A stretch of 64,000 nt of DNA from Ancylobacter sp. TS-1 (GTDB lineage Bacteria > Pseudomonadota > Alphaproteobacteria > Rhizobiales > Xanthobacteraceae): assembly GCF_009223885.1 (NCBI RefSeq), contig NZ_CP045144.1, forward strand, positions 3,088,001-3,152,000. The letters are read 5' to 3'. The notes under the pieces are model-generated. The model had not been told where the DNA came from and did not search any database. It saw only the letters and a list, made by a program, of their open reading frames with translations. The translations under genes were made by a program, and so were the position numbers. Position 1 is the first letter of the stretch. Every line of letters begins with the position of its first letter. Positions 8,401 through 17,424 of the stretch are shown one piece after another.

Positions 8401-9125
8401 GCCTCACCGCCCTTCTCGTCGACGGCCTCACCGTCCGTTTCGGCAGCTTCCGCGCCATCGACGACCTCTCGCTCGCCATCGACTATGGCGAGGTGCGCGC
8501 CGTCATCGGCCCCAACGGCGCCGGCAAGACGACCCTACTCGACGTCATCTCCGGCATCACCCGGCCGAAACAGGGCCGCGTCCTGTTCGACGGCGCGCTC
8601 GATCTCACCCAGGCGAGCGAATCCGCCATCGCCCGCGCCGGGCTGCGCCGCAAATTCCAGAAGCCGAGCGTGTTCGAAGGGCTCACCGTGCGCCAGCATA
8701 TCGCCATCGGCGCCGATGTCGGCTTCCGCTCGCGCCTCGACACGCCCGCGCTCGACGACCGGATCGGCGAGGTGCTGGAGACGGTCGGGCTCACCGAGCA
8801 GGCCGGCCGCCTCGCCGGCGAACTCAGCCATGGCCAGAAGCAGTGGCTGGAGATCGGCATGGTGATCGCCTCCGACCCGAGGGTGCTGATGCTCGACGAG
8901 CCGGTGGCCGGGCTGACCGACGAGGAGACCGAACGCACCGCGAAGCTGGTGCGCGCGCTGGTGCGGCCGGACCGCGCCATCGTCGTCGTCGAGCACGACA
9001 TGGATTTCGTCGAGCGCATCGCCGACCGCGTGACCGTGCTGCACGAGGGCCGCACCCTCTTCGAGGGCTCGATGGACCGCGTGCGCGCCGACGCGGCGGT
9101 CGTCGACGTCTATCTGGGGCGCTGA
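8397..9125 (+). CDS. urtD: Urea/amide ABC transporter ATPase UrtD
   Basis: First ATPase (242 aa), LivG-like. Walker A GPNGAGKTT lies at about residues 37-45, the signature LSHGQKQWLEIGM shows the HGQKQ variant typical of UrtD, Walker B is VLMLDEPVAGL and the switch histidine is in VVVEHDMDFV. The GTG at 8397 overlaps the urtC TGA and has GGGGGAGG about 7 bases upstream, which decides this unusual start. It works as a heterodimer with UrtE. Confidence 0.93.
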   Translation: MSLTALLVDGLTVRFGSFRAIDDLSLAIDYGEVRAVIGPNGAGKTTLLDVISGITRPKQGRVLFDGALDLTQASESAIARAGLRRKFQKPSVFEGLTVRQHIAIGADVGFRSRLDTPALDDRIGEVLETVGLTEQAGRLAGELSHGQKQWLEIGMVIASDPRVLMLDEPVAGLTDEETERTAKLVRALVRPDRAIVVVEHDMDFVERIADRVTVLHEGRTLFEGSMDRVRADAAVVDVYLGR

Positions 9126-9126
9126 C

Positions 9127-9819
9127 ATGCAGTTCCGTGTGGAGGCTCTCGATCAGCATTACGGCTCGGCGCAAGTGCTGCGGCAGGTCGGCTTCGAGAT
9201 CGCGCCGGGCGAATGCCTGGCGGTGCTCGGCCGCAACGGCGCCGGCAAGAGCACGCTGCTGAAATGCCTCATGGGCGTGCTGGCCCCCAGCGCCGGGCGT
9301 GTGCTGGTCGACGGGGCGGACGCTACCGCGTGGTCGCCCCATAGACACTCCCGCGCCGGCATCGCCTATGTGCCGCAGGGACGGGAAATCTTCTCCGAAC
9401 TCACCGTCGCCGAGAATGTCGAGGCGGCCGCCCGCGCGCACGGCACCTTCGGTACCGCCGCGATGGACGAGGCGGTGGACCTCTTCCCGGTGCTGCGGGA
9501 GATGTGGCGGCGCCCCGGCGGCGCGCTCTCCGGCGGCCAGCAGCAGCAGCTCGCGCTCGCCCGCGCGCTGGTCACGCAGCCGCAACTGCTCATTCTCGAC
9601 GAGCCGACGGAAGGCATCCAGCCCAACATCGTCGCCCTGATCGGCGAGGTGCTGCGCTCGCTCAAGGGGCGCATCTCGATCCTTCTGGTGGAGCAGTATC
9701 TCGATTTCGCCATCGAGACCGCCGACGCCTTCGTCATCCTTTCACGCGGCTCGGTCGTCGAGACCGGCCGCGCGAGCACGATGAGCCGGGAGCATCTCAC
9801 CCGCTTCATCGCCGTCTGA
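9127..9819 (+). CDS. urtE: Urea/amide ABC transporter ATPase UrtE
   Basis: Second ATPase (230 aa), LivF-like. It opens with MQFRVEALDQHYGSAQVLR, has Walker A GRNGAGKST, YVPQGREIFSELTVAENV, signature LSGGQQQQLALARAL and Walker B LLILDEPTEGIQP. The EGIQPNIV sequence and QYLDFAIETAD are characteristic of UrtE. The ATG follows the urtD stop by one base. Confidence 0.93.
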   Translation: MQFRVEALDQHYGSAQVLRQVGFEIAPGECLAVLGRNGAGKSTLLKCLMGVLAPSAGRVLVDGADATAWSPHRHSRAGIAYVPQGREIFSELTVAENVEAAARAHGTFGTAAMDEAVDLFPVLREMWRRPGGALSGGQQQQLALARALVTQPQLLILDEPTEGIQPNIVALIGEVLRSLKGRISILLVEQYLDFAIETADAFVILSRGSVVETGRASTMSREHLTRFIAV

Positions 9820-9851
9820 CCCGCCTTCGCGCACCGCACCAGGAGTCCAGC

Positions 9852-10787
9852 ATGTCGCGCCGCTTCGAAATTCCCGCCACGCCGGAGAACATGGTCTGGG
9901 GCTATCTCGACAGCACGACCCCGCCCATCCTCGAAGTGACCTCCGGCGACGTGGTGACGCTGCATTCCTTCCCGGCCGGCGGCAAGGAGACGCTGCCCGA
10001 CACGCTGCCGGTGCCCGAGGACTATGCGCTGGCGCTCGACACGCTGCCGCAGGGCGCCGGCCCGCATTTCATCACCGGGCCGGTCTATGTGAAGGACGCC
10101 AAGCCCGGCGACGTGCTTCAGGTCGACATTCTCGACGTGAAGGTGCGCCAGGACTGGGGCTTCGTCTCCATCCTGCCGCTGCTCGGCACGCTGCCCGACG
10201 AGTTCACCGACTACGAGACCATCCATCCCGTCGTCGACCACGAGAAGAATGTCTGCGTCATGCCGTGGGGCGCCGAGATCCCGCTCGACCCGTTCTTCGG
10301 CATCATCGCCACCGCCCCGCCGCCGGCCTGGGGCCGCTGCGGCTCGCCGGTGCCGCGCGCCTTCGGCGGCAACATGGACAACAAGGAACTGCGTGCCGGC
10401 ACCACGCTCTACCTGCCGGTCTTCAACGAGGGGGCGCTGTTCTTCGCCGGCGACGGCCACGGCGTGCAGGGCGACGGCGAGGTGTGCATCACCGCGCTGG
10501 AGACCGGCGTCACCGGCACCTTCCGCCTGACCCTGCGCAAGGACATGGAGCTGGACTGGCCCTTCGCCGAGAGCGCCACCCACCTCATCTCGATCGGCCT
10601 CGACGAGGATCTCGACGACGCCGCCAAGCAGGCGACGCGCGAGATGGTCAAGCATGTGTGCGAGCGCACCAACCTCTCGCGCAACCAGGCCTACATGCTG
10701 TGCTCGCTGGCCGGGAACCTGCGCGTGACGCAGATGGTGGACGGCAACAAGGGCGTCCACATGATGCTGCGCAAATCGCTGCTCTGA
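9852..10787 (+). CDS. Acetamidase/formamidase (FmdA/AmdA family)
   Basis: Cytoplasmic amidohydrolase (311 aa) expected to release ammonia from formamide, acetamide or a similar short amide imported by UrtABCDE. Family elements visible are FITGPVYVKDAKPGDVLQVDI, the GRCGSPVPRAFGGNMDNKEL block near residues 160-180, and GDGHGVQGDGEV, the conserved Asp/His-rich loop. ATG 9852 has AGGAG seven bases upstream and begins 32 bases after urtE, as the last gene of the operon. It differs from the partial family member at 1-476 in length and motif spelling, so the two probably act on different amides. Urease genes are absent from the window. Confidence 0.88.
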   Translation: MSRRFEIPATPENMVWGYLDSTTPPILEVTSGDVVTLHSFPAGGKETLPDTLPVPEDYALALDTLPQGAGPHFITGPVYVKDAKPGDVLQVDILDVKVRQDWGFVSILPLLGTLPDEFTDYETIHPVVDHEKNVCVMPWGAEIPLDPFFGIIATAPPPAWGRCGSPVPRAFGGNMDNKELRAGTTLYLPVFNEGALFFAGDGHGVQGDGEVCITALETGVTGTFRLTLRKDMELDWPFAESATHLISIGLDEDLDDAAKQATREMVKHVCERTNLSRNQAYMLCSLAGNLRVTQMVDGNKGVHMMLRKSLL

Positions 10788-10969
10788 GGGCGCGCGGAAC
10801 GGCGCGATCCCCGCGCCTTTCCCACCGCCCGCGACGCGCGCGGCGGGCGGGGACGCCTTTGTCGTCCGCCGCTTCCCGTGCCGGCCCCAGCAGCCCCCCC
10901 GGGGCCGGCGCCACGGCCGCACTCCAGGCTCGTTCGCCGGACCTCTTTTCAACGCATCCGGCGGGCGGC

Positions 10970-11356
10970 TCAGAACGTCACGCCCAGCATCGCGCTGAAG
11001 ACCCCGTCCACATCGCCGACGCCGCCGAAGCTGGTGCGATAGTCGGCTCCCGCCGCGAACGAGCCGTCGGCGGTCACGAAGCGCGTGGAGTCGAAGTCGA
11101 GCCAGCTGCCCCCGAGCAGGGCGTCGATGAACAGATCGTCGGTGAGCTTGTAGCTGCCGTAGAGCGCCGCGCTATAGGCGCTGGCGCGGCTCTCCGTTCC
11201 GTTCTCGCCCACATCGGCATGCCCAAAGGGTGAGGCGGCCGGCGCGGCGCCCGTTTCGAGGCGCGGCGCGGCCGGTCCGTAGGCCAGCATGCCCGGCGCG
11301 GCGGGCTGGCCCGGTTGGCCGGTGGCCTCTCTGCCGAAGGCCGGCATTTGCTGCAT
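10970..11356 (-). pseudogene. Autotransporter beta-domain remnant
   Basis: The 128-residue frame holds the opening strands of an autotransporter barrel (ESRASAYSAALYGSYKLTDD, then FIDALLGGSWLDFDSTRFV) joined after about 20 residues to a barrel-like C-terminus ending VFSAMLGVTF. A full domain is about 250-300 residues with twelve strands, so the middle strands are missing. The N-terminal half (Gln/Pro/Ala-rich) has no signal peptide and no passenger domain. The frame stays open for some distance upstream without an obvious start. I read it as an internally deleted relic, although a small outer-membrane protein cannot be fully excluded. It lies beside a tRNA gene, a common site of gene loss and gain. 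Confidence 0.55.
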
Positions 11357-11510
11357 CTGCTGGTTGGCCGGCGCCTGAGCGGCGGTTCTATCCAGATCGC
11401 CTACACCGCGGCGCGGGAGCAGAACGCGGTCTTCTTTACCTTGACGGTGCCGGCGGTTGGCGCGGCGCGTTTGAGGCTAAAAATATAACAATATCAATGA
11501 TTTGACTTGA

Positions 11511-11600
11511 TGGCGGAGGGAGCGGGATTCGAACCCGCGATACGGTTTCCCGTATACACACTTTCCAGGCGTGCGCCTTCAACCACTCGGCCACCCCTCC
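11511..11600 (-). tRNA. tRNA-Ser(GGA)
   Basis: A complete class II tRNA read on the minus strand. The 5' acceptor strand GGAGGGG pairs with TCCCTCC before discriminator G and an encoded CCA. The anticodon stem CACGC/GTGTG closes the loop CTGGAAA, giving anticodon GGA. A long variable arm (TATACGG...CCGTATC) and the T-loop TTCGAAT within GCGGG/CCCGC confirm a serine tRNA. It reads UCC and UCU codons. Confidence 0.97.
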
Positions 11601-11864
11601 GTCCTCCAGGCGCGCGGCCCGGCGGCTTCGACGCGGCACCGGCTGAGCCGGCGACGATCCGTCGAAGAGGCGCGGAATATAGCGAAGCGCGTCGCGCTGG
11701 CAAGACGCTATGGCGGGTGTTCCTCATCTGACAGGCGCGGCCTCGCGGAAGGGGGCGTGCGCGGGTGCGCCGCCCATTCCCGCCGGCAAGGTTCCCGCGC
11801 GCCCCGATCCGCCCGACCTGCGGGCGCCGCGTGCCGTCGGTCGGCCGCGGGGCGGCGCCGGGCC

Positions 11865-12218
11865 TCAGTTCAGCGGCGGGGTGGTGCCGGTGATCGAGCA
11901 GGTGGCCGCATCGGCCTTGGGACCGAGCAGGTGTACCTGATCCTGCCCCTTTGCGCCGGCGACGATGTTGAAGATGATGGTGCCGGCCGCGCCGACCGCC
12001 GCGCCCTTGGCGGTGAAGGCGCAGTTCACGCCCACCGAGCCGACCGTGTTCGGCGTGTTGTTGACCACCGCCACGTTGAGCACCGTCCCGACGTCATTGG
12101 TGAACAGGTCGCCCTGTTCGAGCTTGAGGCCGGCATCGTCCGCCAGCGCCGCAGGCGCGGCCAGCAGTGTCGCGGAGAGGAGCGTCGCGGCGAGGGCGTG
12201 CTTTGGCGTCGGATACAT
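11865..12218 (-). CDS. Small secreted protein of unknown function
   Basis: A 117-residue protein with a clear Sec signal peptide (hydrophobic ATLLSATLLAAPAALA, likely cleaved at ALA-DD near residue 26). The mature region is Val/Asn/Thr-rich (LNVAVVNNTPNTVGSVGVNC) with two cysteines, about residues 66 and 107, that could form a disulfide, and ends TPPLN. No domain is recognised. It is a single-gene unit between the tRNA and the efflux operon, with the upstream region shared with the divergent RND genes. Composition matches the neighbours. Likely periplasmic. Confidence 0.7.
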   Translation of the reverse strand: MYPTPKHALAATLLSATLLAAPAALADDAGLKLEQGDLFTNDVGTVLNVAVVNNTPNTVGSVGVNCAFTAKGAAVGAAGTIIFNIVAGAKGQDQVHLLGPKADAATCSITGTTPPLN

Positions 12219-12687
12219 GAAGGGCCCCGGGGACGGTCCGAGGCGGCGTGCGGACCGTCGTCTGGCTGATGAGGTCGCCGCGTGCGGCAGCCTAGTGCAA
12301 GCGCGCGAAAAGTCGAGCCGCGCGGGAAAGACGGCACGGCGTTTGATTCTGTCCCTGCGTCACCTCTCAGGCGTGGGGCAGGTAGCAGAAGCCGGCATGT
12401 CATGGAGCCGTGCGCGGTGCCGATGCGGTCGCCTGCGGTGGTATAACCGGTCGCCGCGCCGGGTGCGGCTCACTATTGCGGCGTGCCTGTTCAAGCGGTA
12501 GGAAGCCCCGGTTACCTAGAATAGATAAAAATACATGGAAGTGGGAAGCGCACATTCGGTTTGTCGTGACTTAGACGTGTCATGACAATGTTGTCGTATC
12601 TTAATACACCTAAATAGTTGTGTCTGGACAATGCGTCAGTCGACTGTATAGTCCGGCCGGCGGGTACACGCGTCAGAGGGGAACGGA
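12219..12687. other. Gene-free divergent control region of the efflux operon
   Basis: No gene is supported in these 469 bases. The part from about 12515 to 12655 is markedly AT-rich for this genome (AATAGATAAAAATACAT, then CTTAATACACCTAAATAGTT) and must contain the promoter of the RND genes. It holds a near-perfect 28-base dyad at 12561-12588 and a further TTGTCGT copy at 12591. Unlike most RND operons, no divergent TetR or MarR regulator gene is encoded here. Confidence 0.55.
12561..12588. promoter_or_regulatory. Inverted-repeat operator candidate before the RND genes
   Basis: Arms TTGTCGTGAC and GTCATGACAA (9 of 10 paired) flank an 8-base spacer, 100 bases upstream of the adaptor start, inside the AT-rich patch. 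TTGTCGT recurs as a direct repeat at 12591. Size and symmetry suit a dimeric TetR- or MarR-family repressor. Which protein binds is not visible in the window. Confidence 0.5.
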
Positions 12688-13914
12688 ATGGGTCCGAGCA
12701 TTGGTCTGGCCGGTCGGCTTCGCAGGGGAATCGGGCTGGCCGGTATCGGGATGGCGGCCCTTCTTCTCGCGGCATGCTCCGAGGAGAACAAATACGTTCC
12801 TCCCCCGCCTCCCGATGTCACCATCGCCGCGCCGGTCCGCCAGGAAGTGACGCGCTACCTGAACTTCACCGGCAACACCGCCTCGATCAATTCGGTCGAT
12901 CTGGTGGCCCGCGTCGAAGGCTTCCTGATGTCGATCGACTACAAGGACGGCGCGGTGGTCAAGAAGGGCGACCGGCTGTTCCTGATCCAGCAGGACACCT
13001 ACCAGGCCGATCTCGACCAGGCGAAGGCGCAACTCGCCTCCGCCGAGGCGGAGCTCACCAACAACCGCGCCGAGTACCAGCGCCAGTCGACGCTCGGCCA
13101 GCAGGACTTCTCCTCGCAGGCCACCGTCGACAAGGCACGCGCGTCCATGGAGCAGGCGCAGGCCTCGGTCGATGCCGCCAAGGCGAACATCGAGATCGCC
13201 ACCATCAATCTGGGCTACACCACGGTGCTGGCGCCGTTCGACGGCATCGTCACCCGCCACCTCGCTGATGTCGGCCAGCTTGTCGGCCACAACCAGCCGA
13301 CCACGCTCGCGACCATCGTGCAGATGAACCCGATCTACGCCTATTTCAACATCGGCGAGAATCAGGTCCTGCGCATCAAGGACGCGCTGGCCGCCCAGGG
13401 CCGTACGATCGAGCAGGTCAAGGAAATCGAGATCGACGTCGGCCTCCAGAACGAGGGCGACGAGTACCCCCATAAGGGCCGGCTGGACTACGTGTCGCCG
13501 GAAGTCGACCCCTCGACCGGCACGCTGCTGGTGCGCGGCGTGTTCGAGAACGCGAAGCTGTCGCTCCTGCCTGGCCTGTTCGTGCGCGTGCGCATTCCGG
13601 CGCAGAAGATTCCGGACGCCTACCTCGTGCCGGACACCTCGATCGGAACGGCCCAGCAGGGCAAATACGTGCTGGTCGTCAACAAGGACAACGTCGTCGA
13701 GCAGAAGATCGTCACCACCGGCCAGCAGGTCGGCGAGATGCGCGTGGTCGAATCGGGCCTGACGGCGGACGATCGCGTGGTGACCGGCGGCATCCAGCGC
13801 GCCGCGCCCGGATCGAAGGTCAATCCGGTCGTCGCGACCGACAAGGCGGCTGCGGCTGGCACGCCCGCGACCCCGGCCGCCGCCGCCGCGGCGCCCGCCA
13901 AGACCGGCAACTGA
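12688..13914 (+). CDS. RND efflux periplasmic adaptor (AcrA/MexA family lipoprotein)
   Basis: Membrane-fusion protein (408 aa) linking the RND pump to an outer-membrane channel. The lipobox LLAAC puts the lipidated cysteine at residue 30. It is followed by the AcrA-type beta-barrel and lipoyl halves (ARVEGFLMSIDYKDGAVVKKGD; LGYTTVLAPFDGIVTRH), an alpha-hairpin between about residues 110 and 170, and the membrane-proximal domain (VLVVNKDNVVEQKIVTTG). The last 35 residues are an Ala/Pro/Thr-rich tail. ATG 12688 has AGAGGGG about 8 bases upstream. The pump gene starts 81 bases downstream. No TolC-type gene is linked, so the pump must use a channel encoded elsewhere. Confidence 0.93.
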   Translation: MGPSIGLAGRLRRGIGLAGIGMAALLLAACSEENKYVPPPPPDVTIAAPVRQEVTRYLNFTGNTASINSVDLVARVEGFLMSIDYKDGAVVKKGDRLFLIQQDTYQADLDQAKAQLASAEAELTNNRAEYQRQSTLGQQDFSSQATVDKARASMEQAQASVDAAKANIEIATINLGYTTVLAPFDGIVTRHLADVGQLVGHNQPTTLATIVQMNPIYAYFNIGENQVLRIKDALAAQGRTIEQVKEIEIDVGLQNEGDEYPHKGRLDYVSPEVDPSTGTLLVRGVFENAKLSLLPGLFVRVRIPAQKIPDAYLVPDTSIGTAQQGKYVLVVNKDNVVEQKIVTTGQQVGEMRVVESGLTADDRVVTGGIQRAAPGSKVNPVVATDKAAAAGTPATPAAAAAAPAKTGN

Positions 13915-13995
13915 TCCCGTGACCGCCGGCGCCCGCGCGCGCCGGCTTCCGTTTCGAACGCCTGCTCCGGCCCGCCCGAACCGAAGGCCCGTATC

Positions 13996-16900
13996 ATGAT
14001 CTCACGCTTCTTCATCGAACGGCCGGTTCTCGCCAACGTCCTGGCGCTGGTCTTCGTGCTGATCGGCGGCGTGTCGCTGTTCAATCTTCCGGTCGCGCAG
14101 TACCCCAACGTGGTGCCGCCGACCATCCAGGTCTCGACGCTGTATCCCGGCGCCAGCGCCCGCACGCTGGTCGATACCGTCGCCTTGCCGATCGAGCAGC
14201 AGGTGAACGGCGTCGAGGGCATGCTCTACATGCAGTCGACGAGCGCCAGCGACGGCACCTATACGCTCACCGTGACCTTCGCCATCGGCACCGACCCGAA
14301 CATGGCGCAGGTTCTGGTGCAGAACCGCGTCGCCATCGCGCTCGCCTCGCTGCCGCAGGCCGTGCAGGTTCAGGGCGTCACCACGCAGATCAAGTCGACC
14401 GCGATCCTGCAGTTCGTCACGCTCTATTCGCCGGACGGGCGCTACGACAGCCTGTTCCTCGCCAATTACGGCGTCATCAATCTCCAGAACGAGATCGCCC
14501 GGCTGGACGGCGTCGGCAATGTCTCGATCTTCGGTGCCGGCCAGTACGCCATGCGCGTCTGGCTGAACCCGGACGAGCTCCAGGCCCGCCAGCTCACCCC
14601 GCAGGACGTGATCGACGCCATCCAGCAGCAGAGCCAGGAAGTCGCCTCCGGCGTCGTCGGCATGCCGCCGGTGCCCAAGGGCCAGAACTTCCAGTTCACG
14701 CTGCTGATGGACGGCCGGCTCAACGACGCCGCCGACTATGAGAACATCATCGTCAAGGTGTCGAACGCCGATGGCGGCCGCATCACCCGCCTGCGCGACG
14801 TTGCCCGCGTCGATATCGGCGCGCAGACCTACAGCCAGATCTTCACCTTCAACGACAAGCCGGCGGCGGCGCTCGGCATCTACCAGCTTCCCGAGGCGAA
14901 CTCGCTGCAGGTGGCGACCGAGGTGCGCGCCAAGATGGCCGAGCTCGCCAAGAGCTTCCCGCCCGGCCTCTCCTATGCCGTGCCGTTCGACACGACGGTG
15001 TTCGTCAACGCCTCGGTGACGGAGGTCTACAAGACGCTGTTCGAGGCCGGCATCCTCGTGCTCATCGTCATCCTCGTCTTCCTGCAGGACTGGCGGGCGA
15101 CACTTGTGCCGGCCACCACCGTGCCGGTGACGATCATCGGCACCTTCGCTGCCATGGCGGCGATGGGCTTCACGGTGAACCTGTCGACCCTGTTCGCCAT
15201 CGTGCTCGCCATCGGCATCGTCGTCGACGACGCCATCGTCATCGTGGAAGGCGTGGCGCGTCATATCGAGCGCGGCCTGCCCGGCCGGCTCGCTGCCGAG
15301 AAGGCGATGGACGAACTGCTCGGCCCCGTCCTCGGCATCACCTTCGTGCTGATGTCGGTGTTCCTGCCGGCGGCGTTCATGCCCGGCCTCACCGGCCAGA
15401 TGTACAAACAGTTCGCCCTGGTCATCGCCGCCACCGCGTTCATCTCGGCGATCAACGCGATGACGCTGAAGCCGACCCAGTGCGCGCTCTGGCTGCGCCC
15501 GCCGGTGCCGGAGGAGAAGCGCAACTTCTTCTATCGCGGCTTCAACGTGGTCTACAACAAGGCCGAGCACTGGTACGCCAGTCTCATCCACCACATGGTC
15601 AAGGCGAGCTTCGCCGTGGTCGCGGTCGGCCTGGTGCTGATCGGCGTCGCCCTGTGGGGCATCACGAGGGTGCCGACCGGCTTCCTGCCGACCGAAGACC
15701 AGGGCTATGTGCTGATCGGCGCGCAGCTTCCCGATGCGTCCTCGCTCGAGCGCACCACCGAGGTGATGAGCAGGATCTCCGAGATCGCCGGCAAGACGCC
15801 CGGCGTGGACAACGTCATCGCCATCTCCGGCGTCTCGGTGCTCGACAACAACGCCACCCTCCCCAATGGCGGCGTCGCCTATGTGATGCTCAAGCCCTGG
15901 GACGAGCGCGACAAGGCGGGCCAGGGGCTGCGCTGGATCTACGACACGCTGAGCAAGGAACTGCAGAAGATCGAGGAAGCCGCGACCTTCGTGCTGGTGC
16001 CGCCGGCGATCCAGGGCATCGGCAACGCCTCGGGCTTCACCATGATGGTGCAGCAGAAGGACGGCAGCTTCGACTTCCCGGCGCTGCAGACGGCGACCCA
16101 GCAGGTTGTCGCCAACGCGTCGACGCAGTCGGCGCTCGGCCACCTCTCGACCTCGTTCCGCGCCTCGGTTCCCCAGCTCTATCTCAAGATCGACCGCGTC
16201 AAGGCGGAGACGCTGGGCGTGACGGTCGGCCAGGTATTCTCCACCATCCAGGGCTTCGTCGGCTCCAGCTACGTCACCCAGTTCAACGAGTTCGGCCAGA
16301 CCTTCCAGGCCTATATCCAGGCCGAGTCCGATTTCCGCCGCACACCGGAAGAGATCCTGAACCTGAAGATCCGCACGCCGGAAGGCGTCATGGTGCCGCT
16401 CGGCACGCTGGCCGAGGTGAGGCCCGCCTTCGGCCCGTCGCTGATCACGCTCTACAATCTCTACCCGGCCACCACCATTCAGGGCGCGCCGGCGCCGGGC
16501 TTCTCGTCCGGACAGGCGCTGGACATCATGGATCAGGTCGCCAGCTCGACGCTGCCGCCGGGCACCGGCTCCGGCTGGACCGCCATGTCCTATCAGGAAG
16601 AGGTGGTCGGCAACGAGATCTACTATGTGTTCGCGCTGGCCATCCTGCTGGTCTACTTCGTTCTCGCCGGCCAGTATGAGAGCTGGATCCTGCCCTTCTC
16701 GGTGCTGCTCGCCGTGCCGCTGGCGCTGCTCGGCACGGTCGCCGCGCTGACCGGGCTCGGGGTCTCCAACAACCTCTATACCCAGATCGGCCTCATCCTG
16801 CTGATCGCCCTGTCGGCGAAGAACGCCATCTTGATCGTGGAGTTCGCGCGCGAAAAACGGGCCGAGGGAATGGAGATTGCGGAGGCGGCGACGGAAGCGG

Positions 16901-17187
16901 CCCGGCTGCGTTTCCGACCGATCCTGATGACCTCCTTTGCCTTCATTCTGGGCGTCCTGCCGCTGGTACTGGCCACCGGCGCCGGCGCGGCCTCGCGCAA
17001 GTCGATCGGCATCGCCGTGTTCTCCGGCATGCTGGCCTCGACCTGCCTCGCGGTGCTGTTCGTGCCGTCCTTCTACGCGGTGCTGCAGCGTTTCGAGGAG
17101 TGGCGCTCGCGCGGCAAGGCCGCACCGGGGACCGTGGCGCCGGCCGCCGGCGGGCCGGGCGAGGGCGCGCCGACCGCGGCGGGCTGA
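13996..17187 (+). CDS. RND multidrug efflux pump, HAE1 family (AcrB/MexB-like)
   Basis: Inner-membrane proton-driven exporter (1063 aa, the usual length). The N-terminus MISRFFIERPVLANVLAL is typical. Proton-relay residues are present: Asp411-Asp412 in GIVVDDAIVIVE (TM4) and Lys942 in SAKNAILIVEFA (TM10). Large periplasmic loops follow TM1 and TM7, with GFLPTEDQGYV after TM7. The Ala/Gly/Pro-rich C-terminal tail (about 30 residues) is unconserved. Substrates are probably hydrophobic drugs, solvents or phenolics, which the sequence does not specify. Confidence 0.95.
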   Translation: MISRFFIERPVLANVLALVFVLIGGVSLFNLPVAQYPNVVPPTIQVSTLYPGASARTLVDTVALPIEQQVNGVEGMLYMQSTSASDGTYTLTVTFAIGTDPNMAQVLVQNRVAIALASLPQAVQVQGVTTQIKSTAILQFVTLYSPDGRYDSLFLANYGVINLQNEIARLDGVGNVSIFGAGQYAMRVWLNPDELQARQLTPQDVIDAIQQQSQEVASGVVGMPPVPKGQNFQFTLLMDGRLNDAADYENIIVKVSNADGGRITRLRDVARVDIGAQTYSQIFTFNDKPAAALGIYQLPEANSLQVATEVRAKMAELAKSFPPGLSYAVPFDTTVFVNASVTEVYKTLFEAGILVLIVILVFLQDWRATLVPATTVPVTIIGTFAAMAAMGFTVNLSTLFAIVLAIGIVVDDAIVIVEGVARHIERGLPGRLAAEKAMDELLGPVLGITFVLMSVFLPAAFMPGLTGQMYKQFALVIAATAFISAINAMTLKPTQCALWLRPPVPEEKRNFFYRGFNVVYNKAEHWYASLIHHMVKASFAVVAVGLVLIGVALWGITRVPTGFLPTEDQGYVLIGAQLPDASSLERTTEVMSRISEIAGKTPGVDNVIAISGVSVLDNNATLPNGGVAYVMLKPWDERDKAGQGLRWIYDTLSKELQKIEEAATFVLVPPAIQGIGNASGFTMMVQQKDGSFDFPALQTATQQVVANASTQSALGHLSTSFRASVPQLYLKIDRVKAETLGVTVGQVFSTIQGFVGSSYVTQFNEFGQTFQAYIQAESDFRRTPEEILNLKIRTPEGVMVPLGTLAEVRPAFGPSLITLYNLYPATTIQGAPAPGFSSGQALDIMDQVASSTLPPGTGSGWTAMSYQEEVVGNEIYYVFALAILLVYFVLAGQYESWILPFSVLLAVPLALLGTVAALTGLGVSNNLYTQIGLILLIALSAKNAILIVEFAREKRAEGMEIAEAATEAARLRFRPILMTSFAFILGVLPLVLATGAGAASRKSIGIAVFSGMLASTCLAVLFVPSFYAVLQRFEEWRSRGKAAPGTVAPAAGGPGEGAPTAAG

Positions 17188-17424
17188 GCCGGCATGGCCC
17201 GTCCGCCTCAATTGGCGGCACCGGGATGGCGTTTCTCTAGGCGACCGGTGCCCGCGGCGCGGGCCCGGCGCCTTTGCCGCCGGTGCGCCGCCTGCACCCG
17301 GGCGGCGCACACCCCTCCCGCCGGGACGGCACGATTCATGCGTCCAGACCGACTGTTCCGTTCCGCGGGGTCCGTCTAGGATCGCGAACGCCCCGGTCGT
17401 CTTCCGTCTGTCCAGTTGGTGCCT

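Noticed and set aside
17188..17424. A coding region between the RND pump and the transglutaminase gene
   Set aside because: Only low-complexity GC-rich frames; no start with a ribosome site and no recognisable motif.
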